The translations under genes were made by a program, and so were the position numbers. A model generated the notes under the pieces. It searched no databases and had not been told where the DNA came from. It saw only the letters and a program-made list of their open reading frames with translations. A DNA stretch of 64,000 bases, taken from contig JAJEIE010000005.1 of the NCBI GenBank assembly GCA_022827625.1, positions 1 through 64,000 of the forward strand, given 5' to 3'. Below, in pieces: positions 43,523-52,094 of this stretch (position 1 is its first letter; each line of letters opens with the position of its first letter). This stretch comes from Candidatus Poribacteria bacterium. Its GTDB lineage: Bacteria > Poribacteria > WGA-4E > WGA-3G.

Positions 43523-44367
43523 GAAAATGTCCCGAGATAGATTGCACCGAGTCCCACGAATATATCCCACTTCATCCAGTGCTGGATGGAGGCACAACTT
43601 TCTTTGGAAGTGTCCCGTAAGAGCCGAATTGCTAACCCAATGAGGACTACATCGACACCGATGACGACGGCAAACAGGTAATACCATGAGTACCATCCGA
43701 ACAGATACGGGATAGGACTAAATAGGACAACGAGTGCCATGAAACTGAGTGCTATTGCGACTGCGAACCGACGGTTGAGAATCGCGAGCGTCCTAACGCT
43801 GTTTTTCATATCGCCTTCTGTATCTTCAAGGTCTTTGATGATTTCTCTCGCTGCTGTGAAAAGGAACGCGAAGATCGCTGGCACAAGTGTGCCTTGTACC
43901 GAGTCTATCGCTACGCCGCCGCTCATGAAGGTTACACCGGTTAATCCGCTGACGACCAAATTTCCGACAAAGACGGTGCGTTTTAACCAGAAGGCATAAC
44001 TGACAAGCGCAGCGGATACGAGGATCGCGATGCCTGTCGCATTTCTATTAATAAGGGTTCCGAGATAGATGCCGATAACGATAAGAACTGTTGCGAAAAT
44101 TAGGGCGTGTCGTCTCTGAATACGTCCAGAGGGGAGGGGTCTTTGGGGACGGTTAATCCGGTCTATGTTGTAATCACAGTAATCGTTTATGGCGTTCCCA
44201 GCAGATAGCAGCAGTAACGCAGCGGTAGAAACTAACAGCAGCCGTGTATCTAACAGATTTTCTGTAGTGCCTCGACTGGCGAATAGCCCGCCAAGCCATG
44301 CGGAGATAAAAGCGATAATTCCGTTCAGAGGACGTGCCAGTTCAACATAGGCTAACACCTTTTTCAT
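43519..44367 (-). CDS. UbiA-family prenyltransferase, DGGGP synthase-like
   Basis: 282 residues, about eight membrane helices. The two Asp-rich sites are NDYCDYNIDRINRPQRPLPSG and REIIKDLEDTEGDMKNSVRTLAI. The first, with NRPxRPLPSG, is typical of archaeal digeranylgeranylglyceryl phosphate synthases and their bacterial relatives rather than of UbiA or MenA. It would add a second prenyl chain to GGGP. Being in the same operon as pcrB supports that role. Alternatives are other aromatic prenyltransferases. It lies 8 nt after lpxD. Confidence 0.82.
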   Translation of the reverse strand: MKKVLAYVELARPLNGIIAFISAWLGGLFASRGTTENLLDTRLLLVSTAALLLLSAGNAINDYCDYNIDRINRPQRPLPSGRIQRRHALIFATVLIVIGIYLGTLINRNATGIAILVSAALVSYAFWLKRTVFVGNLVVSGLTGVTFMSGGVAIDSVQGTLVPAIFAFLFTAAREIIKDLEDTEGDMKNSVRTLAILNRRFAVAIALSFMALVVLFSPIPYLFGWYSWYYLFAVVIGVDVVLIGLAIRLLRDTSKESCASIQHWMKWDIFVGLGAIYLGTFS

Positions 44368-44375
44368 CAGGGTCC

Positions 44376-45422
44376 CTACGGTGCCTCCTCCAACGCTTGA
44401 ATTTTTGCTTCAAGTTCGGCAACCCGCTTTTGGAGTTTAGAGAATTCGGGGAGCAATTCAGGCAATTTACGGGTTGCGGCGTGAATTCGCAATTCCTGTT
44501 TATGCGGACGCGCTGGGAATCCAGAAAGATGACTTCCGGGCGGCATGTCCTTTGTGACAGCCGACTTCGCGTAAACGACGCTGTCCTCGCCAAGTGTTAG
44601 GTGCCCTGCAGCGCCCCCGTGTCCTGCGATGTTTACCCGATCACCGAGGATCGTGCTCCCAGCAATACCGACTTGCGCTGCGAGACAACAATCTTCTCCA
44701 ATGACGACGTTGTGTGCGATTTGAACGAGGTTATCCAGTTTGGTGCCGCGTTTAATAAGTGTTTCAGAAAGCGTTGCTCTGTCAATGGTGGTATTCGCGC
44801 CGATTTCAACATCGTCCTCAATGACGACAGTACCAATCTGAGGGATTTTATGGTGCCGGTTGCTAACGGGCGCGAACCCGAAACCGTCACTACCGATAAC
44901 AGCACCGCAGTGGATAATTACACGTTCACCGATAGTTACCTCTTCACGGATACTGACATGTGGGTAGATGAGTCCGTTCGCACCGATTTTAGAGCCTTCG
45001 CCGATAAAAACAAAAGGTTGGATGACGGTGTCATCTCCGATTTCGACGTTGTCTGCGATATAGGTAAACGCTTGGATTGAGACGCGTTCACCGAGTTTGA
45101 CGTTTTTTCCTATAATTGCTGTTTCATCGACCCCTGGCAGCGCGCCGGGGTTTTTGTCCCATGAGAACATTTCCAAGACTTTTACAAAAGCCCAGTATGG
45201 GTTTTCAACACGAATCGTCGGCTTTCCGTTACCATTGACACCTTGACCGATGATAATCGCGCCGGCTTGCGTCGTTGCAATAGCGGCGAGGTATTTCGGG
45301 TTGGCAACAAAGGTAATGTGAGTCGGAAGTGCCTCATTGATTCCAGAAACGCCTGTAATTTCAATGTCCCCATCCCCTGAGAGATCACCATTGAGGCGTT
45401 CACAAATTTCCTTAAGTTTCAT
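44376..45422 (-). CDS. lpxD: UDP-3-O-acylglucosamine N-acyltransferase
   Basis: 348 residues. The N-terminal uridine-binding domain (ISGVSGINEALPTHITFVANPKYL) precedes a left-handed beta helix of hexapeptide repeats (IGKNVKLGERVSI, IGDDTVIQPFVFIGEG...), with the catalytic-His region NRHHKIPQIGTVVIEDDVEIG and a C-terminal coiled coil (SKLQKRVAELEAKIQALEE). Adds the third acyl chain in lipid A synthesis. Lies in the usual bamA-ompH-lpxD order. Confidence 0.95.
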   Translation of the reverse strand: MKLKEICERLNGDLSGDGDIEITGVSGINEALPTHITFVANPKYLAAIATTQAGAIIIGQGVNGNGKPTIRVENPYWAFVKVLEMFSWDKNPGALPGVDETAIIGKNVKLGERVSIQAFTYIADNVEIGDDTVIQPFVFIGEGSKIGANGLIYPHVSIREEVTIGERVIIHCGAVIGSDGFGFAPVSNRHHKIPQIGTVVIEDDVEIGANTTIDRATLSETLIKRGTKLDNLVQIAHNVVIGEDCCLAAQVGIAGSTILGDRVNIAGHGGAAGHLTLGEDSVVYAKSAVTKDMPPGSHLSGFPARPHKQELRIHAATRKLPELLPEFSKLQKRVAELEAKIQALEEAP

Positions 45423-45462
45423 ACCATTTAAGCCATAATCCTTTCTCCGTAGAACTATAGCA

Positions 45463-45482
45463 GGGTTATAAGCCCCTCCTAC
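45463..45482 (+). repeat. CTAC-tailed repeat between lpxD and ompH
   Basis: GGGTT, loop ATA, AGCCC, then CTCCTAC, enclosed by CTCCGT (45445-) and ACGGAG (-45488). It lies in the 82-nt gap between ompH and lpxD. Confidence 0.55.
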
Positions 45483-45504
45483 ACGGAGTTTAGGCAGTGC
45501 TGCG

Positions 45505-46065
45505 TTATTCAGAGGTTTCGCCTTTTGCTTCGTTCATCAAGCCGATTAACCGCTGTGTCAAATCGAATTCTTCTTTCACATAAAGCGTAATGAGTCGTTT
45601 TTCGAGGATAATATCAAAATTTTCGGATTCACCGACTTTGATGATGAGTTCTTGAAGGTTGTTGTAAAGCGGTTCCATGAGCTCTTGCTCTTTTTCAAGC
45701 AGTGCTTGTTGCCCGATTTCGACCTCACGTTGGTATTCCTGTTGTTTAAGGCGAATTTCGTTATCCAAATCCGCTGTCTGTGCCTGCTCGACGAAGAGTT
45801 CGGTTTTTGCCTTCTTCTCTTGTAATGTCCGTATGTCTTCACCAAGTTTGTCCAACTTCGCCCTCAAGCGTTCACTTGCTGCTTTGAGTATCTCGGTAGC
45901 ATCCGTTGCTTGTTGAGAACCTTCCAAAACCTGTTGTGTGTTCACGACTCCGATTTTGAAAGATTCCTGCCCGATACTTCCGGGATTGAAACAGAAAGCG
46001 GCGAGAAAAACGAGTAATAATATAGTTAGGCGTGCTTTGCAAGCACCCAACTGAAATAATTTCAT
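45505..46065 (-). CDS. ompH: OmpH/Skp-like periplasmic chaperone
   Basis: 186 residues. Signal peptide LTILLLVFLAAFCFNPGSIGQ, then IGVVNTQQVLEGSQQATDATEILKA and a long coiled coil (LRAKLDKLGEDIRTLQEKKAKTE... RLKQQEYQREVEIG), the Skp tentacle. Guides unfolded outer-membrane proteins to BamA. Directly follows bamA. Confidence 0.9.
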   Translation of the reverse strand: MKLFQLGACKARLTILLLVFLAAFCFNPGSIGQESFKIGVVNTQQVLEGSQQATDATEILKAASERLRAKLDKLGEDIRTLQEKKAKTELFVEQAQTADLDNEIRLKQQEYQREVEIGQQALLEKEQELMEPLYNNLQELIIKVGESENFDIILEKRLITLYVKEEFDLTQRLIGLMNEAKGETSE

Positions 46066-46090
46066 AGTTTAAATTCCTTTCTCTTAACTA

Positions 46091-48556
46091 TTAGAAACCC
46101 GGTCCAACGGTGAAGTGGAACTTACCGGCGGGTTCTCCGGTAATTCGATCTAAGCCGTAACCCCAACCGAGTCTAACTAACATACCGAGCATAGTGAGGC
46201 GTGCCTCGACACCGAGTCCGCGTTTCATGTTGATTTGGCTAAAGACGTTCCTTGTGTTTTCATCCCATACTTGCCCTATATCGAAGAACAGCGCGGCTGT
46301 GAGCTGCTGGGAGATAGGGACGCGATACTCCAAGTTCGCGAAGAAGACTTTATCGCCACCGTAAGGATTGATAACACCCGATTCATCTGGATCGGGATAA
46401 ATTTCCCAGTCCTCATAACCGCGAATAGAGTCTACACCACCGAGGAAAAAGCGTTCGTAAAATAGAAAATAGGAATCGGTGCTTTTGCTACGCATGAGAC
46501 CGGCACGTCCGTGGAGCGCGACGACGTGATTCCACCAAGGGTTGTAGAACCAGCTCGTATCGGCGTAGTATTTCTGGAATTGGTTGTCCGCGCCTAAAAT
46601 ACCGCCTGAGTACTCGTAAGAGAGTGTATTGAATGAACCGCCTGCTGGATCGAAGAGCGAAGTCCGGTAGTCTCGCGTATCCCGTCCCAAGGTGAACCGG
46701 ATGCTGCGTGTGGAACGGTTGTACAACGAAGATTCTTCGTTATTGAGCGTCTGACTACTCGTTTCAACGTGTTCGTTACGGAAGCTCACTGAAGCGTCAA
46801 TATCTTGTCCGATAGGGTGTCCGAGTGTCAAGGACGCGCCCCGCCGACTCCACATATAACGATCGGTATTGTAAAAGCCGTAGGCACTCCGGCTGCGAAG
46901 CGCCGAGCCTACCGTTCCGTAGTATCGACGGAAGCGACGATTGTTGTAAAGGCGTGCATTCAACCGGGTGGGTGTCCCCAAAATCCATGGCGTTCCAAAA
47001 CTGAGTTCAGCCGTATGGTGATCCCGAGTTCCTAATTCCCCTTTTAAATGGAGGCGATAGGCGCGCCCCCGGAAATTGTTTTGTCCTACTTCCGCAACAC
47101 CGAAGATACCGCCTTCACTCCCGTAGCCGCCGCCAAGGCTTAGCATACCTGTCCGAGGGGTCTCAGCGATATTTACCTTTAATTCCTGCCGATTTTCCTC
47201 TTCAGTCGGGCTTGGTACAAAATCGACAGCACGAATGAAGGAACCCATCTGGAATAACCGTTGCCGCGCTTTACGTAGGGATTTTACATCCAATAATTCA
47301 TCGGATTTAATGCCCAACCAATCCAATTCGCGTCTGACAACGTACTCCTTCGTTTTTTCTAACCCCGTAATGGTTACGTTATCGATGATTGTGACATCAC
47401 CTTCGTTGATTTGCAAGGTAATGTTGACCACGCCGTTCTCTTCATCAAAAACAGGGGTCGGTAAGACCGCTGAGAGCAGATAGCCTTTATCGAGATAAGC
47501 CTGCTGTAATTTTCCGATGGATTCATCAAACGTGGCGCGGTTAAAAATCTCACCTTCTGCCGGATCAAGCATATTGCGTATTTTCTTTTCCGAGAAGAGC
47601 GTTTTTGCCCCGGCTTCCAATTCCAGTGTATAAGTGCCGATGATGAATTCAGGACCTTCATCGACCGTAATATCAAGCATCAACCCTGTTTTGTCTTCCG
47701 TAAATTGTTTCTCATAGCCGAGAATTTTCACCTGTGCAAAACCGAGATCTTGATAGTAATTGCGGAGGTTCAATGATAGGTCTTCTTCTTCAAACAACAT
47801 CTGGTCGAACGGTTTACCAATACGGGTTTTCAGCTTCTTTCGCAGCTTATTACCGTCGACTTGATCGTTTCCGACAAAGTTGATTTCTTCGATCCGCACC
47901 CTGGGACCTTCATTGATCTCAAACGTAACCTGAACGGCGTTTTCCTCATCCGTGTTTGTCTCTTCGAGATGCGTTTGGAGACCGACGAGATAGTATCCCT
48001 TTTCGTGGTAAATCTGCTTAAGTGCGCGTTCGCTTTCCCATCTCCGCCGATCGCTATAAATCTCAGAGGGTCGGAGTATAAGTTCGTCCTTGAGTTTCCC
48101 GACGCCGATATTTTCGTTTCCGATGATATTGATACCGGAGATTTTTGGACTTTCGACAACTTTATAAACGATTTCAAGCCCACCGTCTTCAAAGGGCCTC
48201 ACGTCAATCTCAAGTTCAGAAAAGAAACCGGTGTCTTTGTAAAGACTCTTTAGGTCGTCCGTGAGAAGTTCTTCAGAGACTTCAGAACCGATCTGTGTCT
48301 GAATGAGCGTGCGGAGCATATCTTCGGAAGCGGTTTTCACACCTTCAAACGAGATTTTCTTCACGATGAACATAGCATCGACAGATGGTGTGGTTACGCT
48401 TGTTGAAGGATCTGGGTTTGTCGCAGTCTCTTCAGACTGTTCGGTGATGTTCGCAGGTTGCGGCCCCAATACTGTGTCTGTCTGTTCTTGTGCGTGGGCA
48501 GAGATTGCCGTCAGTCCAATGATTATAAGAGCAAGAATGTTTTTTAGCGCATCCAT
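46091..48556 (-). CDS. bamA: Outer-membrane assembly factor BamA
   Basis: 821 residues from ATG 48556 (GGAGGACATTTAA upstream); the frame open to 48643 is not used. Signal peptide MDALKNILALIIIGLTAISAHA. Five POTRA domains follow, for example FIVKKISFEGVKTASEDML, EIVYKVVESPKISGINIIGN, VRIEEINFVGNDQVDGNKL, GPEFIIGTYTLELEAG and VTIIDNVTITGLEKTKEYV, then the 16-strand barrel with GGVDSIRGYEDWEI (VRGF-like motif) and the terminal aromatic F of HFTVGPGF. Central insertase for beta-barrel proteins such as the barrels in this window. Confidence 0.95.
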   Translation of the reverse strand: MDALKNILALIIIGLTAISAHAQEQTDTVLGPQPANITEQSEETATNPDPSTSVTTPSVDAMFIVKKISFEGVKTASEDMLRTLIQTQIGSEVSEELLTDDLKSLYKDTGFFSELEIDVRPFEDGGLEIVYKVVESPKISGINIIGNENIGVGKLKDELILRPSEIYSDRRRWESERALKQIYHEKGYYLVGLQTHLEETNTDEENAVQVTFEINEGPRVRIEEINFVGNDQVDGNKLRKKLKTRIGKPFDQMLFEEEDLSLNLRNYYQDLGFAQVKILGYEKQFTEDKTGLMLDITVDEGPEFIIGTYTLELEAGAKTLFSEKKIRNMLDPAEGEIFNRATFDESIGKLQQAYLDKGYLLSAVLPTPVFDEENGVVNITLQINEGDVTIIDNVTITGLEKTKEYVVRRELDWLGIKSDELLDVKSLRKARQRLFQMGSFIRAVDFVPSPTEEENRQELKVNIAETPRTGMLSLGGGYGSEGGIFGVAEVGQNNFRGRAYRLHLKGELGTRDHHTAELSFGTPWILGTPTRLNARLYNNRRFRRYYGTVGSALRSRSAYGFYNTDRYMWSRRGASLTLGHPIGQDIDASVSFRNEHVETSSQTLNNEESSLYNRSTRSIRFTLGRDTRDYRTSLFDPAGGSFNTLSYEYSGGILGADNQFQKYYADTSWFYNPWWNHVVALHGRAGLMRSKSTDSYFLFYERFFLGGVDSIRGYEDWEIYPDPDESGVINPYGGDKVFFANLEYRVPISQQLTAALFFDIGQVWDENTRNVFSQINMKRGLGVEARLTMLGMLVRLGWGYGLDRITGEPAGKFHFTVGPGF

Positions 48557-48700
48557 ATTTAAATGTCCTCCTGTATCGCAAGAAAATAAAGTTGAGAAGT
48601 GTGCTATAGTTTGCAAGTATGAGAAAGTTGAAGGCACTCGCAAGCAACTTTACAACCTTAGAGATTTTAGAACACTTTACTGACTTGACGCCTGAAGGTC

Positions 48701-49582
48701 TTATGCCTCAGCGGGATAGATTAGCGTTCCGTAACTATTTGCGTACTGCCTGAATGCATCGATAAGTTTCTGTGTAATCTTCCCGGGTTGCCCATCTCCA
48801 ATGGAGCGTTGGTCGATTTTCACGACGGGGATGACCTCGGCGGCAGTGCCGGTCAAGAAGCATTCGTCGGCGATATAGAGATCGTGCCGTGTAAAGACGC
48901 GCTCTTCGACTCGCATCCCCGCCTCACGGGCGAGATCGATGACGCTGTTTCGCGTAACACCCTCCAGGATCCCCATGTGGACTGGCGGTGTGACCAACAC
49001 TTCGTTTTTTATCCAGAAAATATTATCGCCACTACATTCAACAACATAGCCTTCAGCATTCAGCATCAGTACCTCTTCTGCCCCGGCTTGTTTTCCCTCG
49101 ATTTTCGCTAAGATGTTATTTAGATAGTTCAAGGACTTAATCCGTGGGTTGATGGCTTCGGCATAATTCCGTCGAATCGAGACGGTTACAATCTCAAGTC
49201 CTTCTTCATAGAATTTCGGTGGATAGAGGGTAATCTTATCAGCGATAATAATGATAGTCGGTTTTGGGCATTTATCTGGGTCCAGCCCAAGATCCCCAAC
49301 CCCGCGGGTGACGATCAGTCGAATATAGGCTTCCGTGAGATGGTTAAGACGGAGTGTTTCCAGGACCTTTTCCTTCATTGTTTCGATAGGAATAGGAATC
49401 TGTAGCATAATTGATTTCGCAGAATCGTAGAGGCGTTCAAGATGCTCGTCAAGTTTAAAAACTCTACCGTTATAGGAGCGGATGCCCTCAAAAACGCCAT
49501 CACCATAGAGCAAACCGTGGTCAAACACCGAGACTTTCGCCTCTGCTTTGGGTAAAAATTCTCCGTCAATATAAATCAACAT
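48701..49582 (-). CDS. ilvE: Branched-chain amino acid aminotransferase
   Basis: 293 residues, class IV PLP fold. VFDHGLLYGDGVFEGIRSYNGRVFKLDEHLERLYDSAK, the PLP lysine in RIKSLNYLNNILAKIEGK, EVLMLNAEGYVVECSGDNIFWI and GVTRNSVIDLAREAG are IlvE markers. It interconverts Val, Leu and Ile with their keto acids. AGGAGG precedes the ATG by 17 nt. Its leader contains the structured 65-bp repeat (copy 2) shared with the UxuA-like gene leader. Confidence 0.92.
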   Translation of the reverse strand: MLIYIDGEFLPKAEAKVSVFDHGLLYGDGVFEGIRSYNGRVFKLDEHLERLYDSAKSIMLQIPIPIETMKEKVLETLRLNHLTEAYIRLIVTRGVGDLGLDPDKCPKPTIIIIADKITLYPPKFYEEGLEIVTVSIRRNYAEAINPRIKSLNYLNNILAKIEGKQAGAEEVLMLNAEGYVVECSGDNIFWIKNEVLVTPPVHMGILEGVTRNSVIDLAREAGMRVEERVFTRHDLYIADECFLTGTAAEVIPVVKIDQRSIGDGQPGKITQKLIDAFRQYANSYGTLIYPAEA

Positions 49583-49604
49583 TTTTTAATTATGGCCTCC
49601 TGAG

Positions 49605-49833
49605 CTGCCCTCCAAGTGTAAAGCAAAGACAAATTCCTCGCTAATCACTCAGAATTTCATTTCGGGCAGATTTCTGGTCACCCTGGGCGGATATTTTAGA
49701 GTTGTGCTGTTAATAAGAAAGAAAAAACCGTTCAGTTCCTTAATATAATTGAAATTTATTGGAAACCCCGCGAAATGAAATTATGCCTTAAATGGCATGA
49801 TTTGTCTTCAGTTTTACATTTGGAGCGGTGCCC
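49605..49833. mobile_element. MITE-like element between lolD and ilvE with inverted structured repeats
   Basis: Copy 2 (49605-49669) is bounded by CTGCCC and GGGCAG and has inner stem AAATTC (49631-49636) / GAATTT (49652-49657). Copy 3 (49771-49833) is the same element in reverse, with core ATGCC/GGCAT. Together they flank an AT-rich centre without genes, giving a 229-bp unit with 60-bp inverted ends. Whether it moves is unknown. Confidence 0.55.
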
Positions 49834-49837
49834 ATAG

Positions 49838-50521
49838 TTAAAAAATCTTTCCATCAACGAGTCGGACAACCCTGTCCACTTGCTGGGCAAGTTTCTGATT
49901 GTGCGTTACGATAACAAACGCCTGCCCAGATTTCGCGTTCAAATCCCATAAGAGTTCGAGCACCATTTCACTGCTGCGGCGATCAAGATTCCCTGTCGGT
50001 TCGTCAGCGAGCACAACTCTTGGTTGATTAATCAGGGCGCGTGCGATTGCGACGCGTTGCCGTTCGCCACCGGACAACTGGCTCGGATAATGTGTGCATC
50101 TTTCGGCAAGTCCGACGTAATCGAGCAGTGCCTCAGCCTCTTTGTAAACCGTTTTATGATTCGGTGTTGTGATTAATGCAGCCATTGCGACGTTTTCAAG
50201 CGCGGTGAATTCCGGTAATAGATGATGAAATTGAAACACAAAACCGATTTCTTTGTTCCGAAATCCTGCGAGTTCCTTATCGGGCAAAGTGAAGACATCG
50301 TCTTCGCTGTATAAAACACTGCCGGCTGTCGGTCGATCGAGTGTCCCAATAATATGGAGGAGCGTGCTTTTTCCGACCCCCGATGCGCCTACGACTGCGA
50401 GTAACTCTGATGTGTATATGTCGAAATTTATGCCTTGAAGGACTTGAAGTTCCGTCTCACCGTCATAATAGGACTTGTGTAAATCTACAACACGGATAAG
50501 CACTTCTGTCGAATTTTTCAC
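49838..50521 (-). CDS. lolD: Lipoprotein-releasing ABC transporter ATPase
   Basis: 227 residues. Walker A GASGVGKSTLL, Q-loop FVFQFHHLLPEFTALENVAM, signature LSGGERQRVAIARAL, Walker B VVLADEPTGNLD. These and the length match LolD/MacB-type ATPases. It powers extraction of lipoproteins from the inner membrane with the permease encoded 35 nt upstream. Start is GTG at 50521. Confidence 0.93.
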   Translation of the reverse strand: MKNSTEVLIRVVDLHKSYYDGETELQVLQGINFDIYTSELLAVVGASGVGKSTLLHIIGTLDRPTAGSVLYSEDDVFTLPDKELAGFRNKEIGFVFQFHHLLPEFTALENVAMAALITTPNHKTVYKEAEALLDYVGLAERCTHYPSQLSGGERQRVAIARALINQPRVVLADEPTGNLDRRSSEMVLELLWDLNAKSGQAFVIVTHNQKLAQQVDRVVRLVDGKIF

Positions 50522-50556
50522 AAAGATCTCTTTTTGTATTATACCCCTACCAGGGG

Positions 50557-52017
50557 TTATTCATGTTGCAATGCTTCAACAGGCTTCAGGTTTGCTGCTT
50601 GCCATGCCGGGTAAAGCGTCGCAAGCCAACAGATTAAGAGTGAAAGGACATTGATAAAGATAACAAAAAACCAGTTCACTTTTATCGGCATTTGATTCAT
50701 CTGATAGATATGACTGAGTCCGAGTTCTGCGAACGAAATCGGTCTAACAGCGCAGTAGAGTGCGAAGCCGATGCCGATAATCCATAAAGCCGCGGCTGCA
50801 AACTTCCACCCGTCTCTGTTTGGCAGTGCCCGCCACAATGCGATAAGTACCTGTAAAGCGATCGGCACAGCGAGGACAATGATGTACCAGTAAGCCGGAC
50901 GCTCGGCATTGGAACTCAGCAGCCAACAGAATGCCAGTCCCAAGGTGGTTCCCAGCATCGTCCCAAGCGTCCCAATCACACTCCCTTGAATCATGAAGAT
51001 TCTCATAATATTGCCGCGAGAGGACCCCAGTGTTCTCAGTGTGCCGACGTCCTTCGTCTTTTCCATGACCGTCATAATCAATGTGCTTGCGATATTGAAG
51101 GAGGCAACCAAGATGATAAGGGTCTCAATGATAACAGTTGCTATTTTTTCCAATCGGAGTGCTGAGAAAAGGGGTGCCTGCAGCTCCATCCATGTTCTTG
51201 CGTCGGGTATCCCCTCCAAAACCGTAAATTGAACAGTGTCCTCGATCTTTCTGGCGATCTGTGGTGCCAGTTCGGCATCACGTAATCGGACAAAAATCGT
51301 ATTGATTCGGTTCGCTTTATTATACAACTTTTGGGCATCATTTATATGGATAAATCCAAAGTTGTTGTCGTAAACTGCCATCTCGGACTCATAGAACCCA
51401 ATCACAACGAAGTTTGCTAAGTCGGGTATGAGCATTGATTCATTCACCGGATGCTTCGCAAGTGTAACGACGAATCGTAAAAGATCACCCTTGATAACAC
51501 CGAGACGGGCTGCCAGTCGTCCTCCGAGAACAATACCGCCTGTGATTGTTTCATTTCTGATGAGACGGGCGTTTTTAATATATTCTGAGTCTTGGAAGTC
51601 GGTTGACCCGGACACTAATTTTGAGAAACCTGTGACTCTATCTTCCGCAACGGGATCGATGCCTTTAATATAGATGACATCTTGAATGGCCTCGCTATGT
51701 TCCGGAAAAACTGCAGTCTGTGACAAAATGACGGGTGATGCAGCGACGACTTCATCGATCGCCTGAATCTGTGTTATGCGTTTTTGATAATCACGAAAAA
51801 AACTGTGATCATGTAAGCGGAAAACGACGTGTGCCTCGTTTGCGAGAAATCGGTCTCTGAGTCCATATTCGACGCCGTCTAACACGGCGATGACGAGAAT
51901 CACTGTTGCAACGCCGAGGGCGACACCTCCAATAGAAATGAAACTGATAATCGAGATAAAGGACTGTTTTCGTCGAGAACGCAGATAACGAGAAGCTACA
52001 AACCATTCAAATCCCAT
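50557..52017 (-). CDS. LolC/LolE-type lipoprotein-releasing permease with added membrane segment
   Basis: 486 residues. N-terminal FVASRYLRSRRKQSFISIISFISIGGVALGVATVILVIAVLDG, a large periplasmic domain (about 50-275), then the FtsX-like helices (IETLIILVASFNIASTLIMTVMEKTKDVGTLRTLGSSRGNI). Between FtsX helices 2 and 4 about 75 residues are inserted (WYIIVLAVPIALQVLIALW, AAALWIIGIGFALYCAV), giving two extra helices beyond the usual 400 residues. The last helix and tail (YPAWQAANLKPVEALQHE) are normal. Only one permease gene is present, so it may work as a homodimer. The leader shares GCAGCTCAGGAG with that of ilvE. Confidence 0.88.
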   Translation of the reverse strand: MGFEWFVASRYLRSRRKQSFISIISFISIGGVALGVATVILVIAVLDGVEYGLRDRFLANEAHVVFRLHDHSFFRDYQKRITQIQAIDEVVAASPVILSQTAVFPEHSEAIQDVIYIKGIDPVAEDRVTGFSKLVSGSTDFQDSEYIKNARLIRNETITGGIVLGGRLAARLGVIKGDLLRFVVTLAKHPVNESMLIPDLANFVVIGFYESEMAVYDNNFGFIHINDAQKLYNKANRINTIFVRLRDAELAPQIARKIEDTVQFTVLEGIPDARTWMELQAPLFSALRLEKIATVIIETLIILVASFNIASTLIMTVMEKTKDVGTLRTLGSSRGNIMRIFMIQGSVIGTLGTMLGTTLGLAFCWLLSSNAERPAYWYIIVLAVPIALQVLIALWRALPNRDGWKFAAAALWIIGIGFALYCAVRPISFAELGLSHIYQMNQMPIKVNWFFVIFINVLSLLICWLATLYPAWQAANLKPVEALQHE

Positions 52018-52094
52018 TTTTTAAACTATTGCTCCTGAGCTGCTGCGTCCGTTGTCCTTGCAGTATTTCAATTGATAAGGAACCTTTGATAACC

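Noticed and set aside
43523-43696. Extension of the SpoU methyltransferase frame to 43696
   Set aside because: This is just an open shadow frame through the UbiA gene. The ATGA overlap at 43522 is the natural start.
48557-48643. Extension of bamA to 48643
   Set aside because: The signal peptide begins at M 48556 with a proper ribosome site; the 29 upstream residues are not conserved-looking.
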